From positions 4,316,001 to 4,380,000 of the forward strand of contig NZ_CP019947.1 of NCBI RefSeq assembly GCF_002025205.1: a DNA stretch of 64,000 nucleotides, written 5' to 3'. Made by a program: the position numbers and the translations under genes. The notes under the pieces were generated by a model. It had not been told where the DNA came from. It worked only from the letters and a program-made list of their open reading frames with translations, and did no database searches. This DNA comes from Pseudomonas sp. CC6-YY-74 (GTDB lineage: Bacteria; Pseudomonadota; Gammaproteobacteria; Pseudomonadales; Pseudomonadaceae). Below are positions 35,778 to 45,265 of this stretch, piece by piece; position 1 is the stretch's first letter, and every line of letters starts with the position of its first letter.

Positions 35778-37142
35778 ATGCCATTCGCCTCCGTGCAAGA
35801 TGCCCAGGAATTCCTGGCACAAAACCCCGATATCGAACTGTTCGAGCTATTCATCCTCGACGCCAATGGCGTGCCGCGTGGCAAATTGCTGCACCGCGAC
35901 GAGCTGCTTGCCGTGTATGCCACTGGCCGGCCGCTGCCGAGCACCATCCTCGGCCTGAGCATCAACGGCGACGACGTCGAGGACACTGGCCTGGTCTGGG
36001 AGGTTGGCGACATAGACTGCCGCGCCTACCCGCTGGCCGGCAGCCTGACCCGCATGCCCTGGCGGCAGATCCCCACCGCCGCGGTGCAGGTCAGCATGCA
36101 CCCCAGCGAAGGCATGCCGGCCACCGTCGCCGACCCACGGCACCTGCTGACGCGGGTGATCGATGGACTCAAGGCCGAGGGCTACCACCCGGTGATGGCC
36201 TGCGAGCTGGAGTTCTACCTGCTCGACCAGCAGCGCGACAGCCAGGGGCGTCCGCAGCCGGCGCTCGACCGTGACGGCGGCCGTCCGCGCAGCACCCAGG
36301 TCTATGGCCTGCGCGAGCTGGAGCAGATCGAACCGTTTCTCAAAGACCTCTACGCCGCCTGTAAACTGCAGGGCATCCCGGCACGCACGGCGATTTCCGA
36401 ATACGCGCCGGGTCAGGTGGAGATAACCCTGGAACACGGCGACGCACTCGAGGCCATGGACCAGGCGGTACGCTACAAGCGCTTGGTCAAGGGCGTTGCG
36501 CATAAGCACGGGATGCAGGCCTGCTTCATGGCCAAGCCGTTCGATCACCTGGCCGGCACCGGCATGCACATGCATGTCAGCCTGGCCGACGAGCAGGGTC
36601 GTAACCTGTTCGCCAGCGAGCAGCCTGCCGGCACCCCGTTGCTGGGCCAGGCGGTCGCGGGCATGCTGGCGACCCTGCTCGACTCGTTGTTGCTGTTCTG
36701 CCCTAACGCCAACTCCTACCGGCGCTTCCAGGCCAACAGCTACGCGCCGCTGGCTTTGAGCTGGGGCGTGGACAACCGCACCGTGAGCCTGCGCGTGCCT
36801 GGCGGGCCGGCCATTACCCGGCATATCGAGCACCGCATCTGTGGCGCCGATGCCAATCCTTACCTGGCAGCGGCGGCAATTCTCGCTGGTATCCATCGGG
36901 GCATCCGCGAGCAGCTCGATCCGGGCGCACCGATCGAGGGCAACGGCTATGCCCAGGCCAAGGAGTTGCTGCCCACCGACTGGCTGATTTCGATCCAGGC
37001 CCTGGAGCAGTCAACCTGGGCACGTGAAGCGTTGGGCCACGAGTTTCTCGGCGTGTACCTGGCAATCAAGCGCGCCGAGTACCGTCAGTTCATGGCCGAG
37101 GTCGGTGAGCAGGACTGGCGCTGGTACCTGAGCAACGCCTGA
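35778..37142 (+). CDS. glutamine-synthetase family protein, probable gamma-glutamylpolyamine synthetase
   Basis: A 454-aa ligase of the GlnA/PuuA type that would couple glutamate to an amine using ATP. Family regions: the N-terminal beta-grasp LFELFILDANGVPRGK, the metal-binding ACELEFYLLD, HLAGTGMHMHVSL with the catalytic His, NSYRRFQANSYAP, and the C-terminal IEHRICGADANPYLAAAAIL. The next gene is a PuuB-like oxidase, which points to gamma-glutamylputrescine or a related polyamine derivative rather than ammonia assimilation. ATG 35778 gives the usual family N-terminus. A second, more diverged paralogue lies at 50666-52018. Confidence 0.88.
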   Translation: MPFASVQDAQEFLAQNPDIELFELFILDANGVPRGKLLHRDELLAVYATGRPLPSTILGLSINGDDVEDTGLVWEVGDIDCRAYPLAGSLTRMPWRQIPTAAVQVSMHPSEGMPATVADPRHLLTRVIDGLKAEGYHPVMACELEFYLLDQQRDSQGRPQPALDRDGGRPRSTQVYGLRELEQIEPFLKDLYAACKLQGIPARTAISEYAPGQVEITLEHGDALEAMDQAVRYKRLVKGVAHKHGMQACFMAKPFDHLAGTGMHMHVSLADEQGRNLFASEQPAGTPLLGQAVAGMLATLLDSLLLFCPNANSYRRFQANSYAPLALSWGVDNRTVSLRVPGGPAITRHIEHRICGADANPYLAAAAILAGIHRGIREQLDPGAPIEGNGYAQAKELLPTDWLISIQALEQSTWAREALGHEFLGVYLAIKRAEYRQFMAEVGEQDWRWYLSNA

Positions 37143-37162
37143 TCCGATCCCTTCAAGCTTCT

Positions 37163-37211
37163 CGGCTAAAGCCCCTCCCACGATCCGTCATCTGTGGGCG
37201 GGCTTTAGCCG
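37163..37211. repeat. REP-like hairpin or terminator after the glutamine-synthetase-like gene
   Basis: CGGCTAAAGCCCCTCCCAC pairs with GTGGGCGGGCTTTAGCCG around a 12-base loop. It is a typical Pseudomonas extragenic palindrome and lies 20 bases after the stop codon, where it can end transcription or trim it before the oxidase gene. Confidence 0.75.
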
Positions 37212-37342
37212 CGAAGCAATCGAGCAGGCAGCCGTGCGGACTTTTACCGGATCGCCTCCGGACCAGGCCTGAGACTCACCGAATTTCGGGGTGGGAAGGA
37301 AACGCTGCGCGGTTGCCACCCTGCAGACAAGGAACATTGCCC

Positions 37343-38656
37343 ATGACCGCCGCTATCAATGCCGTGATCCCCGCAGCCGAGCGCTGCCCGTCCTACTACA
37401 GCGCCAGCCTCAACCAGGAAACCGACTACCCGCCGCTCAGGGGCGAGGTGCATGTCGATGTGGTGATCATCGGTGGTGGTTTTACCGGGGTCGCCAGCGC
37501 CGTCGAACTGGCCGAGCGCGGCCTCAAGGTGGCCATCGTCGAGGCCAACAAGATTGGCTGGGGCGCCACCGGGCGCAATGGCGGCCAGGTCACCGGCAGC
37601 CTGTCGGGCGACTCGGCCATGCGCAAGCAGATGCGCAACAAGCTCGGCGAGGAGGTCGATGACTTCATCTGGCACCTGCGCTGGCGCGGGCACGCCATCA
37701 TCAAGCACCGGGTGGAGAAGTACGCTATCCAGTGCGATCTCAAGCACGGCCACCTGCACGCGGCGATGAAACCGGTGCATCTGCAGGAGTTGGAGGTCGC
37801 GCATGCTGAAGCTGTGCGCCATGGCATGGCCAGCGACGTGACCCTGCTCGATCGCGCCGGCGTGCAGAACCATCTGGCCAGCGACCTCTACTGTGGCGCG
37901 CTGAAGAACACCCGCAACATGCACCTGCACCCACTGAACCTGTGTATCGGTGAAGCCAAGGCAGCGACGAGCCTCGGTGCGCTGATCTTCGAACATTCCG
38001 AGGTGCTGCAGATCGTCCATGGCGCCAACCCGGCGGTGGTCACCGCCGGGGGGCGGGTCAACGCCAAGCAGGTGCTGCTGGCCGGCGATGTGTACCACAA
38101 GCTGGAGGCGAAACAGCTCAAGGGCATGATCTTTCCGGCCATGGGCGGCATCGTCACCACCGCGCCGCTGGGCGAGCTGGCCGAGCAACTCAACCCCCAG
38201 GACCTGGCCGTCTACGACTGTCGTTTCGTCCTCGACTACTACCGCCTGACCGCCGACCAGCGCCTGCTGTTTGGTGGTGGCTGCAACTACTCGGGGCGCG
38301 ACTCGCGAGACATCGCCGCCGAACTGCGCCCGGGCATCGAGCGCACCTTTCCACAGCTCAAGGGGGTGGCGATCGACTTCCAGTGGAGCTGCGCCATGGG
38401 CATCGTGATCAACCGCATCCCCCAGCTCGGCAAGCTCTCGGACAACGTCTGGTACTGCCAGGGCTACTCCGGCCACGGCATCGCCACCAGCCACATCATG
38501 GGTGAGATCATGGCCAACGCCCTGACCGGCACCCTCGGCCAGTTCGATACTTTCGCCGCCTGCAAACAGATCAAGGTGCCGCTCGGCGATCTGTTCGGCA
38601 ACCCGATGCTGGCCGCCGGCATGTGGTACTACCGGATGTTGGAGACGCTGCGCTGA
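37343..38656 (+). CDS. puuB: gamma-glutamylputrescine oxidase-like FAD enzyme
   Basis: A 437-aa DAO-family flavoenzyme that would oxidise gamma-glutamylputrescine to the aldehyde. It has an FAD-binding VVIIGGGFTGVASAVELAER, the GWGATGRNGGQVTGSLSG loop typical of PuuB, a central FGGGCNYSGRDSRD and the C-terminal WYCQGYSGHGIATSH flavin contact. ATG 37343 has AAGGA 9 bases upstream. It follows the glutamine-synthetase-like gene in the same direction and should be its pathway partner, feeding GABA formation and then gabT/gabD. No gene for the later aldehyde dehydrogenase or hydrolase steps lies in this interval. Confidence 0.88.
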   Translation: MTAAINAVIPAAERCPSYYSASLNQETDYPPLRGEVHVDVVIIGGGFTGVASAVELAERGLKVAIVEANKIGWGATGRNGGQVTGSLSGDSAMRKQMRNKLGEEVDDFIWHLRWRGHAIIKHRVEKYAIQCDLKHGHLHAAMKPVHLQELEVAHAEAVRHGMASDVTLLDRAGVQNHLASDLYCGALKNTRNMHLHPLNLCIGEAKAATSLGALIFEHSEVLQIVHGANPAVVTAGGRVNAKQVLLAGDVYHKLEAKQLKGMIFPAMGGIVTTAPLGELAEQLNPQDLAVYDCRFVLDYYRLTADQRLLFGGGCNYSGRDSRDIAAELRPGIERTFPQLKGVAIDFQWSCAMGIVINRIPQLGKLSDNVWYCQGYSGHGIATSHIMGEIMANALTGTLGQFDTFAACKQIKVPLGDLFGNPMLAAGMWYYRMLETLR

Positions 38657-38842
38657 TCGCTTGGTGTTTGGATAGGCTGGCCAACGCGGCGCTTGTCCGC
38701 CGCCTGCCCGGCCACCCAATGGGGCGGCCGCCTGGCGCAGGCGCGGCAGAACCTGCGCCTCGGTCTGCGTTTCGGTTTTGATGGTCGCGCTGCTGTGGCT
38801 TTGCCTGTGGGCGGGCGCGTTGCTGGCGCTGCAGTCGATCGA

Positions 38843-39574
38843 CTACATCGCCATCCACTGCGCGCTCAGCGCGCGGGTATGGCGATACACTGTCATGGGC
38901 GCAAAGGCTCGGCCGGAGACGCTTTGCAGGGCGCTGCTCTGGCTGTTCAGATCGTTTAGCGCGGCTTTCAGGTATTCCCAGCGGGCCTTCAGCTTGCTCA
39001 GGTCGGAGGCATCCAGCGTGGCCAGTTCGCCAACGATGGAGGGCACCAGCTTGCGCTCGTCCTGGCCGAGGTAGGTATCGGTCTGCTCACGGGCGATTTC
39101 GAAGTTGCCCAGATAGGAGCGGCTCAGGTACTGCACGGCGAGGTATTCGAGCTTGGCGGCCAGCTCGCTGTCGCCCTCAGGCGACAGCTGACGGGCTTCG
39201 TGCAGTGCGCCCAGCAGCGCCTTGCTCAGCTCTTCCGGGTAGCGCCAGGGCATGTCTGCTTCGTTCGGGCCAAAGGCCACGCCACGACGAATCTGCAGCA
39301 CCAGTTCCTGGTGTGCGTTGCGCAGGGCATCGCTGCCTTGCGGCAGGCTTTGCACCGCGCCGGCCAGTGCTTGCAGGTCGGTTTCGAGGGTGTTCAGGTG
39401 TTTCTTTTGGAAACCTTCGCCGCGTAACAGCATCAGGCTGCTGGTCGCCCGGCTGGCCTGAACCTGGACCTGTTCCTGCTGGCTGGCCGCCTCGGCGAAA
39501 GCCAGCGGTGCGAGATAGGCGAGGGGGCCGAGCAGGCAGAGAAAAATATGACGAAATAACGGCGTGTTGCGCAT
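38843..39574 (-). CDS. exported helical protein of unknown function
   Basis: A 243-aa protein with a signal peptide (HIFLCLLGPLAYLAPLAFAEA) and a mature part that is almost all helical and rich in Leu, Glu and Gln (TLETDLQALAGAVQSLPQGS, LVPSIVGELATLDASDLSKL). No catalytic motif is visible. The start was set at ATG 39574; codons further upstream are unlikely to be used. It is transcribed away from cysA. Nothing convincing lies between it and puuB. Similar conserved hypotheticals occur in Pseudomonas; no role is known to me. Confidence 0.75.
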   Translation of the reverse strand: MRNTPLFRHIFLCLLGPLAYLAPLAFAEAASQQEQVQVQASRATSSLMLLRGEGFQKKHLNTLETDLQALAGAVQSLPQGSDALRNAHQELVLQIRRGVAFGPNEADMPWRYPEELSKALLGALHEARQLSPEGDSELAAKLEYLAVQYLSRSYLGNFEIAREQTDTYLGQDERKLVPSIVGELATLDASDLSKLKARWEYLKAALNDLNSQSSALQSVSGRAFAPMTVYRHTRALSAQWMAM

Positions 39575-39750
39575 TCCGGGGTGCTCCTTGTTATTTTTTT
39601 GAGCAATGCGGAGACAGAGGGACATATCTATCAACCGCAAGAGGGTACTGCGCCTTCGGCTTGCAAACATGCCTCGAAAGAGTGATTTCGTCGGAAATTT
39701 GCCGTCAAGAATTGCTTGTCAGGCGTTGCGGTGTTTATCGAGTTGGAGCG

Positions 39751-39788
39751 GGTGGGCCTGCGGCGCTCGTCGTCGGCGCTGGCCCACC
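39751..39788 (-). terminator. hairpin after cysA
   Basis: GGTGGGCC and GGCCCACC, with inner GCGC pairs, form a strong stem 17 bases beyond the cysA stop. There is no long T run, so rho-independent action is likely but not certain. Confidence 0.55.
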
Positions 39789-39804
39789 CATCCCAAGAGG
39801 TTGG

Positions 39805-40776
39805 CTACCCCGCCTTGGGCTTGAAGTACAGGGTTTCACCACGGCTCAGGTTGACCAGGCTGAGGTGATCCTTGGCCACTTCGGCTTCGATCGGCTCGTT
39901 CTGCCCGGCGACCTTGAGGGTTACCCGGGTGATGCCGCCGAGCGGACGGATATCACGCACTTCGCCGGCCCGGTGGCCTTCCTCGGCCTGACGCGACAGG
40001 TGGATCTCATGCGGGCGGAACAGCACATGATGGTCGTCGCCGACGTACAGGCGGTTGGCGTCACCGAGGAAGTGGTAGACGAAGTCGCTGGCCGGTTGTT
40101 CGTAGACCTCGCCCGGCGCGCCGATCTGTTCGATGACACCCTTGTTCATCACCACGATGCGGTCGGCCACTTCCATGGCTTCTTCCTGGTCGTGGGTAAC
40201 GAACACGCTGGTCAGGTGCACTTCCTCGTGCAAGCGCGCCAGCCAGCGGCGCAACTCCTTGCGCACCTTGGCATCCAGCGCGCCGAAGGGCTCGTCGAGC
40301 AGCAGCACTTTTGGCTCCACCGCCAAGGCGCGGGCCAGGGCGATGCGCTGGCGCTGGCCGCCGGACAACTGCTCCGGGTAGCGGTCGGCGAGCCAGTCGA
40401 GTTGCACCAGGTCGAGCAGGTCGTGGACCTTCTTCTGGATCTGGTTTTCATTGGGCCGCTCGCCCTTGGGTTTCATGCGCAGGCCAAAGGCGACGTTGTC
40501 GAACACGCTCATATGGCGGAACAGCGCATAGTGCTGAAACACGAAACCGACCTTGCGATCACGCACGTCCTGCCGCGACACGTCTTCGCCGTGGAACTGG
40601 ACGCTGCCGCTGTCCGGGGTTTCCAGGCCGGCAATGATCCGCAGCAGGGTGGTCTTGCCGCAGCCGGAGGGGCCGAGCAGGGCGACCAGTTCGCCACTCT
40701 GGATATTCAGGTTGATCTCGTTCAGCGCCTTGAACGCATTGAAGCTCTTGCTGACGTTGCTGATTTCGATACTCAT
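39805..40776 (-). CDS. cysA: sulfate/thiosulfate import ATP-binding protein CysA
   Basis: The ATPase of the sulfate/thiosulfate ABC importer (323 aa). It has Walker A GPSGCGKTT at residues 35-43, the Q loop FVFQHYALF, signature LSGGQRQR, Walker B VLLLDEPFGALD and the switch VTHDQEEA. The C-terminal regulatory region includes VLFRPHEIHLS, as in CysA. It starts three bases after the cysW stop and is last in the operon. Confidence 0.96.
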   Translation of the reverse strand: MSIEISNVSKSFNAFKALNEINLNIQSGELVALLGPSGCGKTTLLRIIAGLETPDSGSVQFHGEDVSRQDVRDRKVGFVFQHYALFRHMSVFDNVAFGLRMKPKGERPNENQIQKKVHDLLDLVQLDWLADRYPEQLSGGQRQRIALARALAVEPKVLLLDEPFGALDAKVRKELRRWLARLHEEVHLTSVFVTHDQEEAMEVADRIVVMNKGVIEQIGAPGEVYEQPASDFVYHFLGDANRLYVGDDHHVLFRPHEIHLSRQAEEGHRAGEVRDIRPLGGITRVTLKVAGQNEPIEAEVAKDHLSLVNLSRGETLYFKPKAG

Positions 40777-40779
40777 GGC

Positions 40780-41652
40780 TTATTCCTCCGCGTCGCTATG
40801 ACGTAGGCGCTTGATGCGTGACTCGCTCCACTGCTTGAGCAGCAGGATGAACAGCGCCAGGATCAGCAACAGGCTGGCGACGCTGAAGGCAGCGACGTGG
40901 TTGTACTCGTTGTAGAGAATTTCGATGTGCAGCGGCAGGGTGTTGGTGTAGCCACGGATATGCCCGGAGACGACCGACACCGCGCCGAACTCGCCCATGG
41001 CCCGCGCGGTACACAGCACCACGCCGTAGATCAGGCCCCATTTGATATTGGGCAGGGTCACGTGCCAGAACATCTGCCAGCCATTGGCACCCAGCAGGCG
41101 CGCGGCTTCCTCTTCCTGGGTGCCCTGTTCCTGCATCAGCGGGATCAACTCGCGGGCGACAAAGGGTACGGTGACGAAAATGGTCGCCAGGACGATGGCC
41201 GGCAGGGCGAAGATGATCTGGATATCGCGCTCCTGCAGCCATTCGCCGAAGAAGCCCTGGGCGCCGAACAGCAGCACATAGACCAGGCCGGCAATCACCG
41301 GCGACACCGAGAACGGCAGGTCGATCAGGGTCACCAGCAAGCTCTTGCCACGAAACTGGTACTTGCTCACGCACCAGGCGGCGCAGACGCCAAACAGCAG
41401 ATTGAGCGGCACCGAAATGCCCACCGCGAGCAGGGTCAGCTTCAGCGCGGAGATGGCGTCGGCCTCGAAGATCGCGCCGAAGAAGGTCCCCAGGCCCTGT
41501 TTCAGCGCTTCGCTGAGCACGACCAAAAACGGCAGCAGGAGAAACAGCACGAACGCCAGCCAGGCAGCGAGGATCAATAGGTGACGCCCTCGCACGTTGC
41601 CGCGCCGCGCGGCATTGGCCGAGGCCGCCGCTGTCAGGGTGATAGACGACAT
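40780..41652 (-). CDS. cysW: sulfate ABC transporter permease CysW
   Basis: Inner-membrane permease (290 aa) with about six membrane helices and the EAA loop region (ELIPLMQEQGTQEEEAARLL, then GANGWQMFWHVTLPNIKWGL) that docks with CysA. It lies between cysT and cysA with gaps of 10 and 3 bases. Confidence 0.95.
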   Translation of the reverse strand: MSSITLTAAASANAARRGNVRGRHLLILAAWLAFVLFLLLPFLVVLSEALKQGLGTFFGAIFEADAISALKLTLLAVGISVPLNLLFGVCAAWCVSKYQFRGKSLLVTLIDLPFSVSPVIAGLVYVLLFGAQGFFGEWLQERDIQIIFALPAIVLATIFVTVPFVARELIPLMQEQGTQEEEAARLLGANGWQMFWHVTLPNIKWGLIYGVVLCTARAMGEFGAVSVVSGHIRGYTNTLPLHIEILYNEYNHVAAFSVASLLLILALFILLLKQWSESRIKRLRHSDAEE

Positions 41653-41662
41653 GGCGCGCTCC

Positions 41663-42481
41663 TCAGGATTTGCCGATCTGGCGCTGCAGCAGGTTGATCA
41701 GCAGCAGCAGGATGAAGGACACCACCAGCATCAGCACGCCGATGGCGGTGGCGCCGGTGTAGTCGTACTGGTCGAGCTTGACCATGATCAGCAGCGGCAG
41801 GATCTCGGTTTTCATCGGCATATTGCCGGCGATGAATATCACCGAGCCGTACTCGCCGACGCCACGGGCAAAGGCCAGGGAAAAGCCGGTGAGCCAGGCC
41901 GGCAGCAGCGCCGGCAGCAGCACATGGCGAACCACCTGCCAGGGCTTGGCGCCCAGGCAGGCCGCGGCTTCTTCGACCTCACGGGGAATATCGGCCAACA
42001 CCGGTTGTAGGGTGCGCACCACGAATGGCAGGGTGACGAAGGTCAGCGCCAGGGTGATACCGATCGGGGTGTAGGCGATCTTCAGGCCCAGGTCGGTGGC
42101 GAACTGGCCGATCAGGCCGCTCGGGGCATAGAGCGCAGTCAGGGCGATCCCGGCGACGGCGGTGGGCAGGGCGAAAGGCAGGTCGATCATCGCCTCGATC
42201 ACCTTGCGCCCAGGAAAGGTGTAGCGCACCAGCGTCCAGGCCAGCAGGGTGCCGATAATGCCGTTGATGATGGCGGCGGCGAAGGCGGTGGCGAAGCTCA
42301 GCTTGAGTGCCGCCAGCACCCGCGGCGCGGAAATGATGGCCCAGAACTCACTCCAGGTGAGCTGGGCCGCGTGGACGAACATGGCTCCCAGGGGGATCAG
42401 TACCAACAGACTGAGGTACACCAGGGTGTAACCCAGCGTCAGCCCGAAGCCGGGTATGACGGGGGAAGTTGGGCGGGACAT
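41663..42481 (-). CDS. cysT: sulfate ABC transporter permease CysT (CysU)
   Basis: Second permease of the sulfate importer (272 aa), about six membrane helices, with the EAA loop LADIPREVEEAAACLGAKPW. ATG 42481 (MSRPTSPVIPGFGLTLGY) is preferred to the longer frame because GAGAA precedes it. It is separated from sbp by 161 bases. Confidence 0.95.
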   Translation of the reverse strand: MSRPTSPVIPGFGLTLGYTLVYLSLLVLIPLGAMFVHAAQLTWSEFWAIISAPRVLAALKLSFATAFAAAIINGIIGTLLAWTLVRYTFPGRKVIEAMIDLPFALPTAVAGIALTALYAPSGLIGQFATDLGLKIAYTPIGITLALTFVTLPFVVRTLQPVLADIPREVEEAAACLGAKPWQVVRHVLLPALLPAWLTGFSLAFARGVGEYGSVIFIAGNMPMKTEILPLLIMVKLDQYDYTGATAIGVLMLVVSFILLLLINLLQRQIGKS

Positions 42482-42642
42482 GGCAGGTTCTCGGTTAGCA
42501 CATGGAGTAGACACGCCACAGGCTTGTCCTCCGGGTCGGTTGGCAGGGGCGCTGGCTGGGCTTTAACCCACCAAACGGTCGGTGGTTTCTGCCGGTGGGC
42601 GGATGCCCGGTCTACGAGTCCGCCTGTCCGCGAGCGGTTGTT

Positions 42643-43653
42643 TCACTGCGCCTGGTAGATCTGGTCGAACACCCCACCGTCGTTGAAGAACTTCGGTTGT
42701 GCGGTGTTCCAGCCGTTGAAGTCCTTGTCCACGGTCACCAGCTTCAGCGCCGGGAACTGCTGGCTGTACTCGGCGGCAATGGTCTGGTTACGTGGGCGGT
42801 AAAAATGCTTGGCCGCCAGGCGCTGGCCTTCGTCGCTGTACAGGTAGTTGAGGTAGGCCTCGGCGACTTTGCGCGTGCCCTTGCGCTCGACGTTCTTGTC
42901 GACCACCGCGACCGGTGGTTCGGCCAGGATCGACAGCGACGGTGCGACGATCTCGAAGTTGTCGCCGCCCTCTTCCTTGAGCGCCAGGAAGGCTTCGTTT
43001 TCCCAGGCCAGCAGCACGTCGCCAATGTTGTTGTTGACGAAGGTGATGGTCGAACCCCGGGCGCCGGTGTCGAGTACCGGGACGTTCTTGTAGAGGTTGG
43101 CGACGAATTCTTGAGCCTTGGCTTCGCTGCCGTATTGCTGCTGGGCGTAGGCCCAGGCGGCGAGGAAGTTCCAGCGCGCACCACCGGAGGTTTTCGGGTT
43201 GGGGGTGATCACTTCCACGCCCGGCTTGACCAGATCGTCCCAGTCTTTCAGCCCCTTGGGGTTACCTTTGCGCACCAGGAACACGATGGTCGAGGTGTAG
43301 GGCGTGCTGGCATACGGCAGGCGTGTTTGCCAGTCTTGCGGGATCAGCTTGCCGAGTTTGTGCAGTTCATCGATGTCCCCGGACAGCGCCAGGGTCACCA
43401 CGTCGGCACGTAGGCCGTCGATCACCGCACGGGCCTGTTTGCCCGAGCCACCATGGGATTGCTGGATGGTCACGGCTTGGTTGCCCTGAGCTTGCCAGTG
43501 CTGGTTGAAGGCGGCGTTGAATTCGCTGTACAGCTCTCGGGTTGGATCATAGGAGACGTTGAGCAGGGTTTCGGCGGCGGCGAGCGGGCCGGCGGCCCCA
43601 GTAATAACCAGTGCACTGGCAAGGGCAGCGAGGGCAAAGCGGCGAATGGGCAT
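42643..43653 (-). CDS. sbp: sulfate-binding periplasmic protein
   Basis: The 336-aa periplasmic receptor of the sulfate importer. It has a signal peptide (RFALAALASALVITGAAGPLAAA), then LLNVSYDPTRELYSEFNAAF, the QQSHGGSGKQARAVIDGL anion-binding loop and the ARWNFLAAWAYA segment, all standard. GGAG lies 7 bases upstream of the ATG. First structural gene of the importer, following oscA. Confidence 0.95.
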   Translation of the reverse strand: MPIRRFALAALASALVITGAAGPLAAAETLLNVSYDPTRELYSEFNAAFNQHWQAQGNQAVTIQQSHGGSGKQARAVIDGLRADVVTLALSGDIDELHKLGKLIPQDWQTRLPYASTPYTSTIVFLVRKGNPKGLKDWDDLVKPGVEVITPNPKTSGGARWNFLAAWAYAQQQYGSEAKAQEFVANLYKNVPVLDTGARGSTITFVNNNIGDVLLAWENEAFLALKEEGGDNFEIVAPSLSILAEPPVAVVDKNVERKGTRKVAEAYLNYLYSDEGQRLAAKHFYRPRNQTIAAEYSQQFPALKLVTVDKDFNGWNTAQPKFFNDGGVFDQIYQAQ

Positions 43654-43815
43654 GGTGCAGCTCCAAAAGATTCAAAATTTTGTTGGCTGGTGTATTCGGG
43701 TGTTTGGGCGGTCAGCTCCGCATTCGCGGGTGACCGCTGCAGTAGCGGTGCGTGTTCATGGTCTCGGCTCTTCTCATTGCCACGCCCTTCGGTGGTGCTG
43801 GGCGGATTGTTCGGG

Positions 43816-44007
43816 TTATGCGCTGCAGGCGTTCTGGCCGGTTGGCTGCTGCAGGAGAAGCTGTTCCTTGCGTTCGCTCCGCACCACCAGGCCGTTGCGC
43901 CCGGTGATTTCCACCGAGCCACACGTCAGGCCGTGTAGGGCGTTGTGGATTTCGCGCAAGATGCTCGCTTCGTCCTGGCCGTCAAGACTACGAAGGGTTG
44001 CGGTCAT
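43816..44007 (-). CDS. oscA: OscA-like small protein (DUF2292)
   Basis: A 63-aa protein with the DUF2292 pattern ILREIHNALHGLTCGSVEIT and VRSERKEQLLLQ. In Pseudomonas, OscA is encoded just upstream of sbp and is needed for use of organosulfur compounds when sulfate is scarce; that position is seen here. GAGGAG precedes the ATG by 6 bases. It is most likely co-induced with the sulfate importer. Confidence 0.88.
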   Translation of the reverse strand: MTATLRSLDGQDEASILREIHNALHGLTCGSVEITGRNGLVVRSERKEQLLLQQPTGQNACSA

Positions 44008-44074
44008 GTCTGTGCTCCTCGGCCGGTCCCCGTGACGGTCTGTGACAGGCCGTCTGCAGGGGGTGTGGAGCGGA

Positions 44075-44215
44075 TACTAGGCAAGCTGCGTTATTCTTAA
44101 TAATACTATTTAATATTATTATTATTCCTTTTAGATATAAGTGTGGGCGGTGGGCTGACGTTTCTTCGTGAATATATTTTGGAATAAGTAGATATCTTTT
44201 TATTCTTTTTATGCG
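44075..44215. promoter_or_regulatory. AT-rich divergent promoter region of oscA/sbp and a hydrolase
   Basis: About 130 bases are strongly A+T rich (TTCTTAATAATACTATTTAA and TTTTTATTC-type tracts), in sharp contrast to the GC-rich genes around. They lie between the divergent oscA and hydrolase starts. A TAGTAT -10-like box faces oscA near 44080. CysB control of the sulfate genes is expected from known Pseudomonas biology, but no exact site is claimed. Confidence 0.5.
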
Positions 44216-44268
44216 TAGACCGGACTGCCTACACTGCACAGCATTGCAACCTGTGGGGGGCGCGTACG

Positions 44269-44850
44269 ATGCGCAGCGAAGCGATCCGTTACCTGATAGT
44301 GCCGGGCTGGCAAGGTTCGTCCGATGAGCATTGGCAAAGTCACTGGCAGCGCCGCCTGCCGGACAGCGCGCGGGTGGAGCAGGCCGACTGGATGGCGCCG
44401 CGTCTTGGCGACTGGGTGGCCGAGTTGGCCCGCAGCATCGCCAGTGATCCGCGCCCGACCATCCTGGTGGCCCATAGCCTGGGTTGCATCACCGTGGCGC
44501 ACTGGGCTGCGCGTGCACCGGCCGAGTTGTTGCGGCGGGTGCGTGGTGCCCTGCTGGTGGCGCCGGCGGATGTCCAGCGCAGCAACTGCCCGCCGGCGTT
44601 GCAGAACTTCGCGCCAATCGAGCGGCAGTTATTGCCATTTCCCAGTCAACTGATCGGCTCCGACAACGACGCCGCCGCCAGCGCCGCGCGCGCTCTCGAG
44701 CTGGCCGCTGACTGGGGCAGCGAGGCGGTGATTCTGAGTGGCGCCGGGCATATCAATGTGACGTCCGGGCATCGCTATTGGGCGCAGGGCTTTGTTTATT
44801 TGTATCGTTTGCAGAGCCGCATCGAGCAGCATGCCCGACAGCGCGCCTGA
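44269..44850 (+). CDS. RBBP9/YdeN-type alpha/beta hydrolase
   Basis: A 193-aa serine hydrolase. It starts with IRYLIVPGWQGSSDEHWQSH, has the nucleophile Ser70 in VAHSLGC, the acid in LIGSDNDAAAS and the base in LSGAGHINVTSG, all as in the RBBP9/YdeN family. A G-rich site precedes the ATG. In other Pseudomonas, related genes lie near sigma-54 regulators of sulfur use; here such a regulator survives only as a relic downstream. The substrate is unknown. Confidence 0.88.
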   Translation: MRSEAIRYLIVPGWQGSSDEHWQSHWQRRLPDSARVEQADWMAPRLGDWVAELARSIASDPRPTILVAHSLGCITVAHWAARAPAELLRRVRGALLVAPADVQRSNCPPALQNFAPIERQLLPFPSQLIGSDNDAAASAARALELAADWGSEAVILSGAGHINVTSGHRYWAQGFVYLYRLQSRIEQHARQRA

Positions 44851-44904
44851 ACCTCAGCTCGCCATTCCCAGGAGCCAGGTTGCTGGCCATCCTCTGCATG
44901 CCAG

Positions 44905-45265
44905 ATCGCCAGCCAGCCCTTGCCGCTGTTGAGCGAGGGCGAAGCCGGCACCGGCAAGGAGCTGCTCGCCCGGCATATCCACCGTGCCAGCCCTTGGTGG
45001 AATACTTCCTCGGCGTCTATACCCAGCACCTGGGGCTGCTGTGACCCGGCAACACCCGCGCGTTGGAAAATGTCAGCCACTGCGCGCTGCGGGTTAGCAG
45101 CGGTGCGCAGATCCTGCCGCAGCATCTCAATCCAGCGGATCGGCTGGAACCGCTGGCGCAGTTCGACGCGGATCTGCAGACCATGCGTCGCAACTGGCTG
45201 CCTTGCAGCAGGTGTTGCCACGCGCCGGCCAGCGTCTTGCCAAGGTGCTGCGCTACGCTCAGTCG
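44905..45265 (+). pseudogene. sigma-54-dependent activator relic
   Basis: Disjointed pieces of an AAA+ enhancer-binding protein: LPLLSEGEAGTGKELLARHI (Walker A), then directly VEYFLGVYTQHLGLL from the end of the AAA+ domain, then ALENVSHCALRVSSGAQI after a stop. About 150 residues including the GAFTGA region are deleted, and frames change. It resembles SfnR-type activators of sulfur metabolism. It is non-functional and runs up to the modC stop on the other strand. Confidence 0.75.
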
